Under the pieces are notes generated by a model, which searched no databases, had not been told where the DNA came from, and worked only from the letters and a program-made list of their open reading frames with translations. From the NCBI RefSeq assembly GCF_901447155.2, contig NZ_LR588414.1, positions 124,001-188,000 on the forward strand: 64,000 nt of DNA, written 5' to 3'. Within the stretch, counting starts at the first letter, position 1. Each line of letters begins with the position of its first letter. A program made the translations under genes and the position numbers. Source of the stretch: Peptoniphilus catoniae (GTDB taxonomy: Bacteria > Bacillota > Clostridia > Tissierellales > Peptoniphilaceae). Below, piece by piece: positions 34,236 to 43,743 of the stretch.

Positions 34236-34676
34236 ATGCAAATTGAAATAAAGATGGATGAAAAATATACAGAACCTAAAATCATAATTATGACTGATAA
34301 AATGACTGATCAAGTCAATAACATTATAAAAAAACTATCAGATGAACAGCCACAAGTAATTGCCGGCTTTAAGGAAGATTGTGTTGAAATTATTGAACCT
34401 TCAAGTATTTATAGAGTCTTTGCCCAATCGGGCAAGGTGATTGCTGAAACAAATCACGGAAATTATACCCTTCGTCTCAGGCTTTATGAGTTGGAAGAAA
34501 GACTTGAAAAGTTATCCTTTGTGAGGATATCAAATTCAGACATTATCAATCTGAAGAGAGTAAAAAGCTTTGATTTGAGTTTTACTGGAACAATTTGCAT
34601 TACACTTTCAAACGGGACCGTTACTTACGTTTCAAGGCGAACAGTTGCTAAAGTCAAAAAAATGTTAGGAATATGA
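34236..34676 (+). CDS. LytTR-domain transcription regulator
   Basis: 146 residues without a receiver domain. The C-terminal LytTR DNA-binding domain spans about residues 50-146 with the typical VRISNSDIINLKRVKSFDL and YVSRRTVAKVKKML. LytTR proteins of this size paired with a DUF3021 membrane protein form a widespread two-gene unit in Firmicutes, in which the membrane protein restrains the regulator. The ATG is preceded by GGGAG at a rather long distance. Confidence 0.88.
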   Translation: MQIEIKMDEKYTEPKIIIMTDKMTDQVNNIIKKLSDEQPQVIAGFKEDCVEIIEPSSIYRVFAQSGKVIAETNHGNYTLRLRLYELEERLEKLSFVRISNSDIINLKRVKSFDLSFTGTICITLSNGTVTYVSRRTVAKVKKMLGI

Positions 34677-34686
34677 GGTGGTAAAA

Positions 34687-35145
34687 ATGAAGAAAAAATT
34701 AATTCAACGTGGACTTTTAGGTTTTCCTCTAGGTATTGCAATTGGATATATTATAACAATTATTATTTCAATTTGTATTGGAGATGGATTCTTTTATCCT
34801 GTTAATCCTGAGCTTATCAACACAAGTGGAAACGAATTGAAGGCTATTCTGATTCAAACGGCATTGTGTGGATTAATGGGTACGGGCTTTGCAATGGCTT
34901 CTGTGATTTGGGATATTGATTCCTGGAGCTTGGCAAAACAAAGTGGGGTTTACTTTGCAATTGCTTGCTTAGTTATGTTTCCAATCTCTTATTTTGCAGA
35001 TTGGATGCCTCATTCAATCGTCGGAGTTTTGTCATATATAGGCATCTTTTTACTTATATTTGTTGTTGTTTGGCTTATTGAATATTTTGTGTGGAAAATT
35101 AAAGTCAAAAAGATGAATGAAAAGATTAAAGATAGTGAAAATTAA
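34687..35145 (+). CDS. DUF3021 membrane protein, LytTR partner
   Basis: 152 residues with four membrane helices (about 8-30, 54-75, 92-110, 118-142) and a basic C-terminus. I chose ATG 34687, 5 bases after GAGGTGG. It overlaps nothing but starts 11 bases after the regulator stop. By family it is the inhibitory or sensory partner of the upstream LytTR protein. Confidence 0.82.
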   Translation: MKKKLIQRGLLGFPLGIAIGYIITIIISICIGDGFFYPVNPELINTSGNELKAILIQTALCGLMGTGFAMASVIWDIDSWSLAKQSGVYFAIACLVMFPISYFADWMPHSIVGVLSYIGIFLLIFVVVWLIEYFVWKIKVKKMNEKIKDSEN

Positions 35146-35184
35146 GGTCGAGTAAAACAAGAAAGCTGAATACTAAAGATTTAA

Positions 35185-35217
35185 GGAGATAGAAATAAAA
35201 AATCTATCGCCTTTTTT
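35185..35217 (+). terminator. Terminator after the LytTR operon
   Basis: GGAGATAGA pairs with TCTATCGCC (one mismatch) followed by TTTTTT. Confidence 0.7.
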
Positions 35218-35247
35218 ATTTAATAGGTATTTTTTATTTAATAGGTA
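35212..35247 (+). repeat. Exact 18-bp tandem duplication
   Basis: TTTTTTATTTAATAGGTA occurs at 35212-35229 and 35230-35247. The first copy supplies the T-run of the terminator. Confidence 0.9.
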
Positions 35248-35263
35248 AAAAGGAAGGGATAGC

Positions 35264-35546
35264 ATGAATCAAGCTACTTGTCTCCTGAATACTTGAATCT
35301 TTTTATTCTTTTGCTAAAATTGAAAAAGAGAAGAATATTAGAAGTCTGATGGAAGAGGAAGAGCTTAAGGAAAATTCTAGAAGGTTTATAGAGAAGGCTA
35401 TAGGCAAAGGATATGTTGAATATGCAGGGGATGAGCTTGACGGCATTATCCCTCCTACATCAAGAAGACATGGAGCCAGAGAAAAGAAAAAGGAATCTGT
35501 TTTAGATAAGATAAGAAAAATAGTGGAGGTTTTTGTCGGGGTTTAA
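35264..35546 (+). pseudogene. Small unrecognised gene with two probable frameshifts
   Basis: ATG 35264 has a good AGGAAGG site and reads MNQAT, then stops after 10 codons. Two successive -1 shifts (before 35281 and before 35295) give SPEYL and ESFYSFAKIEKEKNIRSLM, leading into the open frame EEEELKENSRRFIEKAIGKG to 35546. Residues near the end are basic (SRRHGAREKKKESVLDKIRK). As sequenced only the last 65 codons (from ATG 35349) could be made. It precedes the DUF853 gene by 36 bases and may once have been its partner. Confidence 0.45.
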
Positions 35547-35582
35547 GGATCTCGACTAAGGTCTATGTAAATGGAGGTAGCT

Positions 35583-37079
35583 ATGGATATATTTTTAGGT
35601 AAGGGTGATAATAAATTTTACTTAAAGGCAAGTAAGCTTAATCAACACGGAGTTATAGCTGGAGCCACAGGCAGCGGTAAAACCGTAACCCTAAAGGTGA
35701 TTTGTGAAGAACTTTCGCAAATTGGGGTTCCAACCTTTTTGGCGGATGTTAAGGGAGATCTTGTTAACCTTTCAAAACCGGGAAGCCCTAATGAAAATAT
35801 TAATGAAAGGCTTTCTAATATAGGCATAGAGGATTTTGAATATACAAGCTATCCTGTAAATCTTTGGGACGTATATGGAGAGGCAGGGCTTAATTTAAGG
35901 GTTTCAATTTCTGAAATGGGTCCCTTGCTTTTGTCACAGGTTTTGGAGCTTAATGACACTCAAGAAGGAATTTTAAATATAGTTTTTAGGCTAGCTGACG
36001 AAAAAGGACTTTTGCTTTTGGATTTAAAGGATTTAAAGTCTATGCTTACTTATCTTTATGACAATAGGAGTGAAGTGTCAAAGAACTACGGAAATATATC
36101 AGCAGCATCTGTAAGTGCTATTCAGAGAAAGCTTTTAGTTTTAGAAGAGGAAGGTGGAGATGATTTCTTCGGGGAACCTTCAATTGATATAAGGGATTTT
36201 TTAGATATTGATCAATCTGGAAGAGGATATATAAATATATTAAATAGTAAAAAACTTATTAATAAGCCGAGACTTTATTCTATATTTTTGCTTTATCTTT
36301 TTTCTGAACTTTTTGAAAATCTGCCTGAGATTGGCAACCCTGAAAAACCTGTAATGGTATTTTTCTTTGATGAAGCACATTTACTTTTTGATAATATTTC
36401 CAAGGCTTTATTGGAAAAGCTTACTATGGTAGTCAGACTTATAAGGTCAAAGGGAGTAGGGATTTTCTTTATCAGCCAAAACCCTTTGGATATACCGGAT
36501 GTAATTTCCTCTCAACTTGCAACTAAAATTATTCATCAGTTAAGAGCCTTTTCACCTAAGGAAACAGCCCTTGTAAAAGAAATAGCATCAGGGCTAAGAG
36601 AAAATGAAAGCCTAAATACTTATGAAGAAATTTTAAACCTGGCAACGGGACAAGCTCTTATTCAAACTTTAGAGGAGAAAAATATTCCTACAAAGGTGGA
36701 AAAAGTTTTAATCAGACCGCCTCACTCTTCCTTTGACGCTTTAAATAGTTCTGATTTTGATTATCTTGTTAAAGGCAACAGGTCTTACAAAAAGTATGTG
36801 GACCTAATAGACAGAGAGTCAGCCTATGAAGTTCTTAAAGAAAAGTTTGAAGAGGAAGAACTTGAAAAAAAGAAGAAGGAAATGGAAGAAGAACTTTTAA
36901 AGAAGAAAATGGAAGAGGAAAAGGAAAGAAAAAAGAGAGAAAAGGAAGAAGAGAAAAGAATAAAAGAGGATAGGAAGTACTTGGACAAGGGTATTGATTC
37001 CGTTTTCGGAACAATCACCAGAACTATAGGTAGAGAAATAGCAAGAGGAATTTTAGGTTCCATTAAAAAACATAGATAA
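35583..37079 (+). CDS. HerA-like/DUF853 ATPase
   Basis: A 498-residue hexameric-type ATPase of the HerA/FtsK superclass. The start DIFLGKGDNKFYLKASKLNQ leads to Walker A GATGSGKTVTLK (about 28-38), then FLADVKGDL and Walker B VMVFFFDEAHLLF (about 260), with an arginine-finger-like VVRLIRSKGVGIFFISQNP. Residues about 410-470 are almost only Glu and Lys, a long charged helix, followed by a Gly/Arg end. Exact function unknown; DNA translocation or processing is suggested. I chose ATG 35583, after GGAGGT, not ATG 35571. Confidence 0.85.
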   Translation: MDIFLGKGDNKFYLKASKLNQHGVIAGATGSGKTVTLKVICEELSQIGVPTFLADVKGDLVNLSKPGSPNENINERLSNIGIEDFEYTSYPVNLWDVYGEAGLNLRVSISEMGPLLLSQVLELNDTQEGILNIVFRLADEKGLLLLDLKDLKSMLTYLYDNRSEVSKNYGNISAASVSAIQRKLLVLEEEGGDDFFGEPSIDIRDFLDIDQSGRGYINILNSKKLINKPRLYSIFLLYLFSELFENLPEIGNPEKPVMVFFFDEAHLLFDNISKALLEKLTMVVRLIRSKGVGIFFISQNPLDIPDVISSQLATKIIHQLRAFSPKETALVKEIASGLRENESLNTYEEILNLATGQALIQTLEEKNIPTKVEKVLIRPPHSSFDALNSSDFDYLVKGNRSYKKYVDLIDRESAYEVLKEKFEEEELEKKKKEMEEELLKKKMEEEKERKKREKEEEKRIKEDRKYLDKGIDSVFGTITRTIGREIARGILGSIKKHR

Positions 37080-37103
37080 TACCGGAGAGATCCGGTATTT
37101 TTT
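37078..37103 (+). terminator. Terminator after the DUF853 gene
   Basis: AATACCGGA-GAGA-TCCGGTATT followed by T. Confidence 0.88.
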
Positions 37104-37325
37104 ATTGCAAGCTATAGATATAAATCAGCTAAAGATTTCTTAAAGCTTTTTTAGCCCTTTTATGGGTATATAAACATCAGGAGCTTGCAGTGGAAAAATC
37201 AGCTATTTTCCACTCCTAGGAATTGTATAAATTTTATTAAAAATTTTCAATAAAAGTTAAAAAATACTCTTTAAAAAAATTTATTTAGTGCTAATATAGG
37301 GTGTATCTTTGAAAGAAGGGATAGT
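37104..37325 (+). promoter_or_regulatory. V-ATPase upstream region with hairpins
   Basis: TGCAAGCT (37106) and AGCTTGCA (37182) are complementary; AGTGGAAAA-8-TTTTCCACT at 37189-37214 is a perfect 9-bp stem. An extended -10 (TGCTAATAT, 37289-37297) lies before the first ATPase gene. No known riboswitch is recognised. Confidence 0.4.
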
Positions 37326-37640
37326 ATGAAAGACAGTATAGACAGAGTTTTAGATATAGATGAAAAAACCTCTGAATTGGTTAAGAAGAACGAAGAGGAA
37401 ATTGAAAGTTTAAAGAATAAGCTTAGAGATGAACTTGACCTTATGGAGAAGTCTGCAAGAGAAAAAGCAAAGGAAATCTCCGACAATAAGTATGACGAAA
37501 TTATTAATCAGGCGGAGAAAGATAAAAAAGCAGGAGAAGAGGATATTGCAAGAAGACTTAAAAGCATAGATGAAGAATTTGAAAAGCAAAAGGCAGATCT
37601 TATTAACAAGGCCTTTAATAAATTTGTTTTAGGTGAGTAA
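37326..37640 (+). CDS. V-type ATPase subunit G/H (peripheral stalk)
   Basis: 104 residues, almost wholly charged coiled coil (DELDLMEKSAREKAKEISD). It forms the peripheral stalk with subunit E. First gene of the nine-gene ATPase operon; RBS AGAAGGG. It stops at 37640 immediately before the ATG of subunit C. Confidence 0.8.
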   Translation: MKDSIDRVLDIDEKTSELVKKNEEEIESLKNKLRDELDLMEKSAREKAKEISDNKYDEIINQAEKDKKAGEEDIARRLKSIDEEFEKQKADLINKAFNKFVLGE

Positions 37641-38667
37641 TATGAGCTTTACAAGTAAGTTTGATGCTATAGATGCAAAGCTTAGTGCAATGAATGCAAA
37701 GCTTCTTAAGGATGAGGACTTTATAGAGCTTGCTCATAAGGACAATCTTCAAGAAATTTTAAATTATTTGAAGGATAAAGATTATTATAAGGAACTTAAC
37801 AGTTTTGATAGCATTTATGAAGCTGAAGAAAAACTTAACCTTTCAAGAATAAGTAAAATAAAAAAACTAATTCATTATTTATCGGGTCCCTATAAGGATT
37901 TTGCCAAAGCCTTGCTAAGGGAGTTTGAAATACGTGATTTGAAAAAAATTATAAGGACCATATACTTAAATGAAGATATAAAGGATTTAAAGAATAGACT
38001 TTTAATTTTAGAACCTGGAGACCTTTCGGAACTTAAAGGCGGAAGCCTTGAAAGTTTTGTAAATTCTCTCAATGACAGTCTTTATTACAAGACTCTTAAT
38101 CCCTACAAGGATATTAAGGAAGATGTGGTTCTTTTTTATATGGAAATGAATTTAGATAGACTATTTTATAGTGAGCTTTACAATATATCTAAGGATTTTT
38201 CAAAAAGAGATAGGGAAAACTTCAGCTTAATTTATGGACAGAGGATAGATCTTTTAAATATAAGATGGATTTATAGAGGTCTTAAATATTATGATCTTTA
38301 CAGGGAGGAATTAATAAATTTCTCCATGCTTGGTGGCTACTATTATAACTATGACGATTTAAGAGAACTTTGTTATAAGGAAACTACTGAAGATTTTATA
38401 AATGAAGTAAAAAAATCTCCTTACGGTTTTTTATTTGAAGGAGATAAGGTGGACATCTATATGGATAGAAGAGCAGGTAGGTATCTTTACTACCTGGCAA
38501 AAAGCAATTTTACAAAAAAAGAGGGCTTTATCAAGTTTATGACCTTTGTATTTTTGCTTGAGTATGAGGTAAAGGACATAGAGGCCATAATGGAGAGCAT
38601 AAGATTTAACTTAACCTTTGCGCAAACTCTTCAATATCTTTTCAGAAGTTATAAGGAAGTGAAATAA
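37641..38667 (+). CDS. ntpC: V-type ATPase subunit C (d)
   Basis: The central-stalk cap that joins the rotor axle to the membrane ring, 341 residues. The typical soluble helical protein with repeated AKLSAMNAKLL and FEIRDLKKIIR segments. I start it at ATG 37641 with GGTGAG just before, rather than GTG 37633. The stop overlaps the next ATG (TAATG). Confidence 0.88.
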
Positions 38668-40598
38668 TGGCAGTTGAAAAAATGAAAGCGGTTGACCTTA
38701 TTGGTGACCTTTCGGTAATGGACCAGGTAATAATAGATATATTAAAAACCGGCAGCATGGAGTTTGTCGATGCTCAAAGACAAATTGACAACAATGCCTT
38801 TAACTTTAACCTGGAGGATGAGGAAAATTTACAGAGAACCATAGAGCTTAACTATGTAGAAGGCTTTGAAAAGGACAAGAACAAGGCAGAAAACCCTGAA
38901 AAGGCGGAAGAGATCATGGATTTCTTCGGGATTAATAAGGTAGATAACAGATATCTTAATAATATCTCAAATGTTGACGGTTTTAAGGATTTGTTTGTTA
39001 AGGTTCAGGACCTTATTTCCCAGTCAAAGGAAGTTTCTCAAAACCTAAAAATGATAAAAAGCCTTAAGGAAAATTACCTAATGTTTAAAGATGTAAATGT
39101 AGATTTTGAAAAGCTTAGCAACTTGGAATATTTTGATGTACGTTTCGGAATTTTAGATAAGGAAGCAAGGTATAAATTAAGAAAGAATTATGAAAATATT
39201 CTGGCGGTAATATTTCACACCGGAACTATAGATAAAAATGAAATTTATTTGGCAATCTTTCCTAAAGAGGTTGCAAATGAAATTAACACTATTTTAAGAT
39301 CCTTAAACTGGCAAGATGTAAATATTAAAGGTAAATATAAGGGAACAGGTCAGGAAATTATAGAAAAAATATCCCTTGAAGAAAAGGAGCTTGAAGAAAA
39401 AGCCAAGAGTATAGGAGAGGAAAAAGAAGAGCTATACAAAAATAAAAAATCTGAAATAGAAACCATGATTTTAAAAATGCTTTTGTCTGAAAAGGTAGAT
39501 GAAGCTAAAGAAAAAATGGTAAAATCTAAAAATTATTTTTATCTTTCAGGCTTTATAGCTAAAAGGGACGAGGAAAATTTAAAGGAAGTCTTATCAAAAT
39601 ATAAGGGCTTAGGAATTAATTTTAAAGATTTAAAGGATGCCAGGCAAAGCATACCGACAAAACTTAAAAATGGAAGGCTTTTTAAACCATTTGAAACCCT
39701 TGTAAAAATGTACGGAGTTCCCTCCTATAATGAAATAGATCCGACACCTTTATTTGCTATATCTTATATGATTTTATTTGGATCCATGTTCGGGGACTTA
39801 GGTCAGGGAGCGGTATTTTTCCTTGGAGGCCTTTATCTTTCCAAGAAGACGAATCCGGACTTTGGAGGACTTCTTACAAGACTTGGAATTTCTTCTATGA
39901 TTTTCGGACTACTTTACGGTTCAGTCTTTGGATCGGAAGAAATTATACCTGCACTGTTTTTAAGACCCTTTGACAATATTAACAAGGTACTGGTAATAGC
40001 TGTAGGCTTCGGAGTAATTTTAGTAAGTATATCCTTTGTCCTGGGGCTTATAAATAAATTTAAAAATAAAGAATATGAAGAAGCCTATTTCGGGAAGGAG
40101 GGATTGGCGGGTTTTCTTATTTATCTGTCAATGCTTATTTTAGGTCTGTCAGCTATGGCAAATATTAACATAATAAACAAGAAGATTATAGCTGCAGTAA
40201 TGATAGCTTCCCTTATTTGCTTAGTTTTTAAGGGACCTCTTGGAAAGCTTGTAGATGAAAATTCAAAGAATAGAGAAATAGATGCTTCCTATTATATTGA
40301 GTCTGCGGCGTCCCTTCTTGAAGCATTAATGAGTCTTTTATCAAACCTTATCTCTTTTATAAGGGTTGGAGCTTTTGCAATTAATCATGTGGGCTTATTT
40401 ATGGCTTTTCAGACTTTAGGAGCAATGATGACCAGCAAGGGGGCAAATATCCTTGTGCTTATAGTAGGTAACCTGGTAATTATAGGCCTTGAAGGGTTGA
40501 TAGTTTTTATTCAAAGCTTAAGACTTGAATATTATGAAATGTTCAGCAAATTTTACACCGGTGACGGCTACGAATTTAAACCGTTGAAATTAAACTAA
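38667..40598 (+). CDS. ntpI: V-type ATPase subunit I (a)
   Basis: The stator subunit forming the ion half-channels, 643 residues. The N-terminal cytoplasmic half (1-350) has coiled coils (KISLEEKELEEKAKSIG); the C-terminal half has about seven helices. SYMILFGSMFGDLGQGAVF and the Arg-bearing LISFIRVGAFAINHVGLF helix (the ion-channel arginine) are clear. ATG overlaps the stop of subunit C. Confidence 0.93.
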   Translation: MAVEKMKAVDLIGDLSVMDQVIIDILKTGSMEFVDAQRQIDNNAFNFNLEDEENLQRTIELNYVEGFEKDKNKAENPEKAEEIMDFFGINKVDNRYLNNISNVDGFKDLFVKVQDLISQSKEVSQNLKMIKSLKENYLMFKDVNVDFEKLSNLEYFDVRFGILDKEARYKLRKNYENILAVIFHTGTIDKNEIYLAIFPKEVANEINTILRSLNWQDVNIKGKYKGTGQEIIEKISLEEKELEEKAKSIGEEKEELYKNKKSEIETMILKMLLSEKVDEAKEKMVKSKNYFYLSGFIAKRDEENLKEVLSKYKGLGINFKDLKDARQSIPTKLKNGRLFKPFETLVKMYGVPSYNEIDPTPLFAISYMILFGSMFGDLGQGAVFFLGGLYLSKKTNPDFGGLLTRLGISSMIFGLLYGSVFGSEEIIPALFLRPFDNINKVLVIAVGFGVILVSISFVLGLINKFKNKEYEEAYFGKEGLAGFLIYLSMLILGLSAMANINIINKKIIAAVMIASLICLVFKGPLGKLVDENSKNREIDASYYIESAASLLEALMSLLSNLISFIRVGAFAINHVGLFMAFQTLGAMMTSKGANILVLIVGNLVIIGLEGLIVFIQSLRLEYYEMFSKFYTGDGYEFKPLKLN

Positions 40599-40617
40599 AA
40601 TATAAAGGAGATTAAAA

Positions 40618-41037
40618 ATGGAAAAAGTATTAATAGCATCAATTATAGTAGTTGCAACGACGATATTTTCAGGAGCTTATTTTTATCTTAAGGGCACTGA
40701 AGCAACAGAAGGAAAACTTAGAAAATTTATAAAGATTAATTTAGCGTTTTTTATTCCTATAATGACCTTTTTCGCCATAAGTCTTACAGGTCAAACTGTA
40801 GAAGCTGCATCAGCCGGCGGTGACGGTTCAGGCTTAGGATTTATAGCTGCAGGAATTTCAACCGGCCTTGCAGCCCTAGGAGCAGGTATTGCAGTTTCAT
40901 CTGTAGGATCTTCAGCAATAGGAGCCGTATCTGAAGACCCTAAGATTCTAGGAAAGTCCATGATATTTTTAGGCTTGGCTGAAGGAATTGCAATTTATGG
41001 TCTTATTATCTCCATAATGATTTTAGGTAGATTATAA
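40618..41037 (+). CDS. ntpK: V-type ATPase subunit K (c ring)
   Basis: The proteolipid of the rotor ring, 139 residues with four helices. The second hairpin is canonical: GISTGLAALGAGIAVSSVG, SEDPK and the ion-binding Glu in FLGLAEGIAIYGLIISI. The first hairpin (1-60) has no carboxylate and an unusual charged loop, EATEGKLRKFIK. One Glu per four helices is the pattern of V-type pumps such as Enterococcus NtpK. The Gln residues of the E. hirae sodium site are not seen, so the ion cannot be assigned. Confidence 0.92.
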   Translation: MEKVLIASIIVVATTIFSGAYFYLKGTEATEGKLRKFIKINLAFFIPIMTFFAISLTGQTVEAASAGGDGSGLGFIAAGISTGLAALGAGIAVSSVGSSAIGAVSEDPKILGKSMIFLGLAEGIAIYGLIISIMILGRL

Positions 41038-41345
41038 TGAGGTCTCTTTTACTTTCAAGGAGCCTTGATGTCCTTGCAGGTTTAAGACTTGCAGGTATAG
41101 AGGGAATTTTTTGCAAGGATGAGGATATGCTTTATGAAAACTTTATAAGCGCCAAGAAAAGGTCTGATTTAGGAATTATTATTCTAACGGAGGACGACTT
41201 TAATTTAATTAAAGAAGAGGTCATAAAGCAAAAGCTTTCTTCAGAGCTTCCTCTAGTGGTAACCATACCGGGCAGAGGTGGACTAAAGGACAAAAATTTG
41301 ATTTTAAAATATGTAAAGGAATCTGTAGGAATAAAAATTGATTAG
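41037..41345 (+). CDS. V-type ATPase subunit F
   Basis: A small central-stalk subunit (102 residues) with the Rossmann-like LAGLRLAGIEG, GIIILTEDDF and LPLVVTIPGRGG. It starts inside the stop of subunit K and is followed by subunit E after 9 bases. Confidence 0.85.
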   Translation: MRSLLLSRSLDVLAGLRLAGIEGIFCKDEDMLYENFISAKKRSDLGIIILTEDDFNLIKEEVIKQKLSSELPLVVTIPGRGGLKDKNLILKYVKESVGIKID

Positions 41346-41354
41346 AGGGATACT

Positions 41355-41990
41355 ATGATATTACTTGAAGATAAACTTGCAATCTTTAATAAAATGGTTT
41401 ATCAAAAGAAAAAGCAGGAGTGCGATGAAAGGCTTGAAAGGGCAAAAGAAAAGTATTCTCAGGATATAGAAAAGAAAAAAATAGAGCTTGAGGAGATGGA
41501 AAGAGACCTGGTAGAGAGAAGGATCGCTTTGGCTAAAAAGAAATCATTTGAAATGGAAGCAAGTATTAATGAAAACAGAAGGGTTTTAGGACTAAAAAAA
41601 GACAGGGAATTTTTACAAAAGCTTATTGAAGACTTATATAAGAGGGCAAAAGACTTTACCGATACTGATGAATATAAGGATTTCATGATTAAAAATTTTA
41701 AGGAAGTTATTGAGGAATTAGAGGGAGATTATTATCTTGCCCTTACTGAAAAAGACAGGCATTTTAAAGATGATTTTCTTAAAATAGCAAAGGATAAAAA
41801 GATAAACTTAGATTTTATAGAACTGGACAAGGAATTTATAGGAGGCTTTAATATTTACGACAAGGACAAAACTTATAGAATAAACAGTTCTTTAAAGGCT
41901 AAAATTGATAATGCTGAATATGAAATAGGCAAACTCCTACACTTTACCCTTAGAAAAGAGGAATATAAAATTGAGCAAGGCGAAAATTAA
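41355..41990 (+). CDS. ntpE: V-type ATPase subunit E (peripheral stalk)
   Basis: 211 residues: a long N-terminal charged coiled coil (about 10-90) and a C-terminal globular part ending IDNAEYEIGKLLHFTLRK. Partner of the G/H subunit. It overlaps the catalytic subunit gene by 20 bases. Confidence 0.82.
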   Translation: MILLEDKLAIFNKMVYQKKKQECDERLERAKEKYSQDIEKKKIELEEMERDLVERRIALAKKKSFEMEASINENRRVLGLKKDREFLQKLIEDLYKRAKDFTDTDEYKDFMIKNFKEVIEELEGDYYLALTEKDRHFKDDFLKIAKDKKINLDFIELDKEFIGGFNIYDKDKTYRINSSLKAKIDNAEYEIGKLLHFTLRKEEYKIEQGEN

Positions 41991-43743
41991 ATCTATAAAC
42001 GGCCCTGTAGTGGAAGGGCTTGGCATGTCACAATTTAAAATGAGGGAAATGGTAGTTGTAGGAGATAAGAAGCTAATAGGGGAAATAGTAAAAATAGAAG
42101 GAGACTTGGGCACAATCCAAGTTTATGAAGAAACTACCGGTTTAAAAGAAGGAGAAGATATTATATCTACCGGAAGACCTCTTAGTGTTAAACTTGGTCC
42201 CGGCATGATATCAAATATATTTGACGGTATCCAAAGACCTCTTGAAAAAATAAGGGAGGACTATGGAAACTTTATGCCTGAAGGAATAGGGCTTATATCA
42301 ATTGATAAAGATAAACTTTGGGATGTAAAGATAAAGGTAAAGCCCGGAGATGAAATTAAAGAAGGCCAAATAGTAGCCGAGGTAAAGGAAACTGAAATTA
42401 TTACCCACAAAATTTTAGCTCCTATAGGAATAAATGGAAGGGTTAAATCAAGACTTGATGACGGAAACTACAACATAGAAACTGAAATTATAAAGGTGGA
42501 AACTGAAGAGGGAGATGTGGGCATTAAGCTTTATCAAGAGTGGCCGGTAAGGATTCCAAGGCCTGTTAGAGAAAGAATGCCTATAAGCAAGTTGTTGGTT
42601 AGCGGTCAAAGAGTTTTTGATGTGTTTTTCCCTATTGCCAAGGGTGGCACTGCTGCAATTCCTGGAGGATTTGGAACCGGAAAGACCATGACCCAGCATC
42701 AAATCGCCAAGTATTGTGATGCCGACATAATAGTTTATATAGGATGCGGTGAGCGTGGAAATGAAATGACGGAAGTTTTGGAAGACTTTCCTAAACTTAT
42801 AGATCCTAACACCGACAAACCTTTAATGGACAGAACTATACTAATAGCCAATACGTCAAATATGCCTGTAGCAGCTCGTGAAGCCTCAATATATACAGGA
42901 GTAACTATAGCCGAGTACTTTAGAGATCAAGGATACCACGTTGCTTTAATGGCTGACTCTACATCAAGATGGGCGGAAGCTCTTAGAGAGATTTCAGGAA
43001 GGCTTGAAGAAATGCCTGCAGAAGAAGGCTATCCTGCTTATTTGCCATCAAGAATAGCACAATTCTATGAAAGAGCAGGTTATGTAAAAAATTTTGCCGA
43101 CACAGAAGGATCAGTTACTCTTATTGGAGCCGTATCACCTGCAGGCGGAGACTTCTCAGAGCCTGTTACTGAAAATACAAAAAGATTTGTAAATGTCTTT
43201 TTGGCATTGGATAAAGACCTCGCCTATGCAAGACACTACCCCGCAATAAACTGGATAAATTCTTATTCAGGTTATGTAAGTATGCTTAAAAACTATTATG
43301 ATATGAATCTTGACGGAGATCTTATTGCTCTTAGAAGTAAGTTTTTAGATCTACTTAATAAGGAAGCCAAGCTTAATGAAATAGTAATGCTTGTTGGAGA
43401 GGACGTTCTTCCTGATTCTGAAAGGTTAATACTTGAAATAGCCAAGGTAGTAAAGGTGGGATTTTTGCAACAAAATGCTTTTAACCCTGTGGACACCTTT
43501 GTACCTTTAAAAAAACAATATGAAATGTTAAAGACTATAGATCTTTTATATACCTGTGGTAAAGCTGCAGTGGAAATGCAAATACCTATTTCTAAAATAA
43601 AGGATCAGGACCTTTATCAAGAGGTTGTAAATATGAAATATAGTATAGAAAACAATGATCTTTCAAAGTTTGTAAGCTTAAATAATAAAATTAAGAGTTA
43701 TTATCTTGAGTTGGAAGACAGTTTTAAGGATGATGAAAAATGA
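41971..43743 (+). CDS. ntpA: V-type ATPase catalytic subunit A
   Basis: 590 residues, the catalytic subunit. [15 protein letters not shown] opens the barrel domain. The P-loop is [13 protein letters not shown] (about 231), followed by [40 protein letters not shown] and [19 protein letters not shown], all diagnostic. It starts with TTG 41971, 7 bases after AGAGGAA, inside the end of subunit E. It overlaps subunit B by 4 bases. Confidence 0.96.
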   Translation: MSKAKIKSINGPVVEGLGMSQFKMREMVVVGDKKLIGEIVKIEGDLGTIQVYEETTGLKEGEDIISTGRPLSVKLGPGMISNIFDGIQRPLEKIREDYGNFMPEGIGLISIDKDKLWDVKIKVKPGDEIKEGQIVAEVKETEIITHKILAPIGINGRVKSRLDDGNYNIETEIIKVETEEGDVGIKLYQEWPVRIPRPVRERMPISKLLVSGQRVFDVFFPIAKGGTAAIPGGFGTGKTMTQHQIAKYCDADIIVYIGCGERGNEMTEVLEDFPKLIDPNTDKPLMDRTILIANTSNMPVAAREASIYTGVTIAEYFRDQGYHVALMADSTSRWAEALREISGRLEEMPAEEGYPAYLPSRIAQFYERAGYVKNFADTEGSVTLIGAVSPAGGDFSEPVTENTKRFVNVFLALDKDLAYARHYPAINWINSYSGYVSMLKNYYDMNLDGDLIALRSKFLDLLNKEAKLNEIVMLVGEDVLPDSERLILEIAKVVKVGFLQQNAFNPVDTFVPLKKQYEMLKTIDLLYTCGKAAVEMQIPISKIKDQDLYQEVVNMKYSIENNDLSKFVSLNNKIKSYYLELEDSFKDDEK

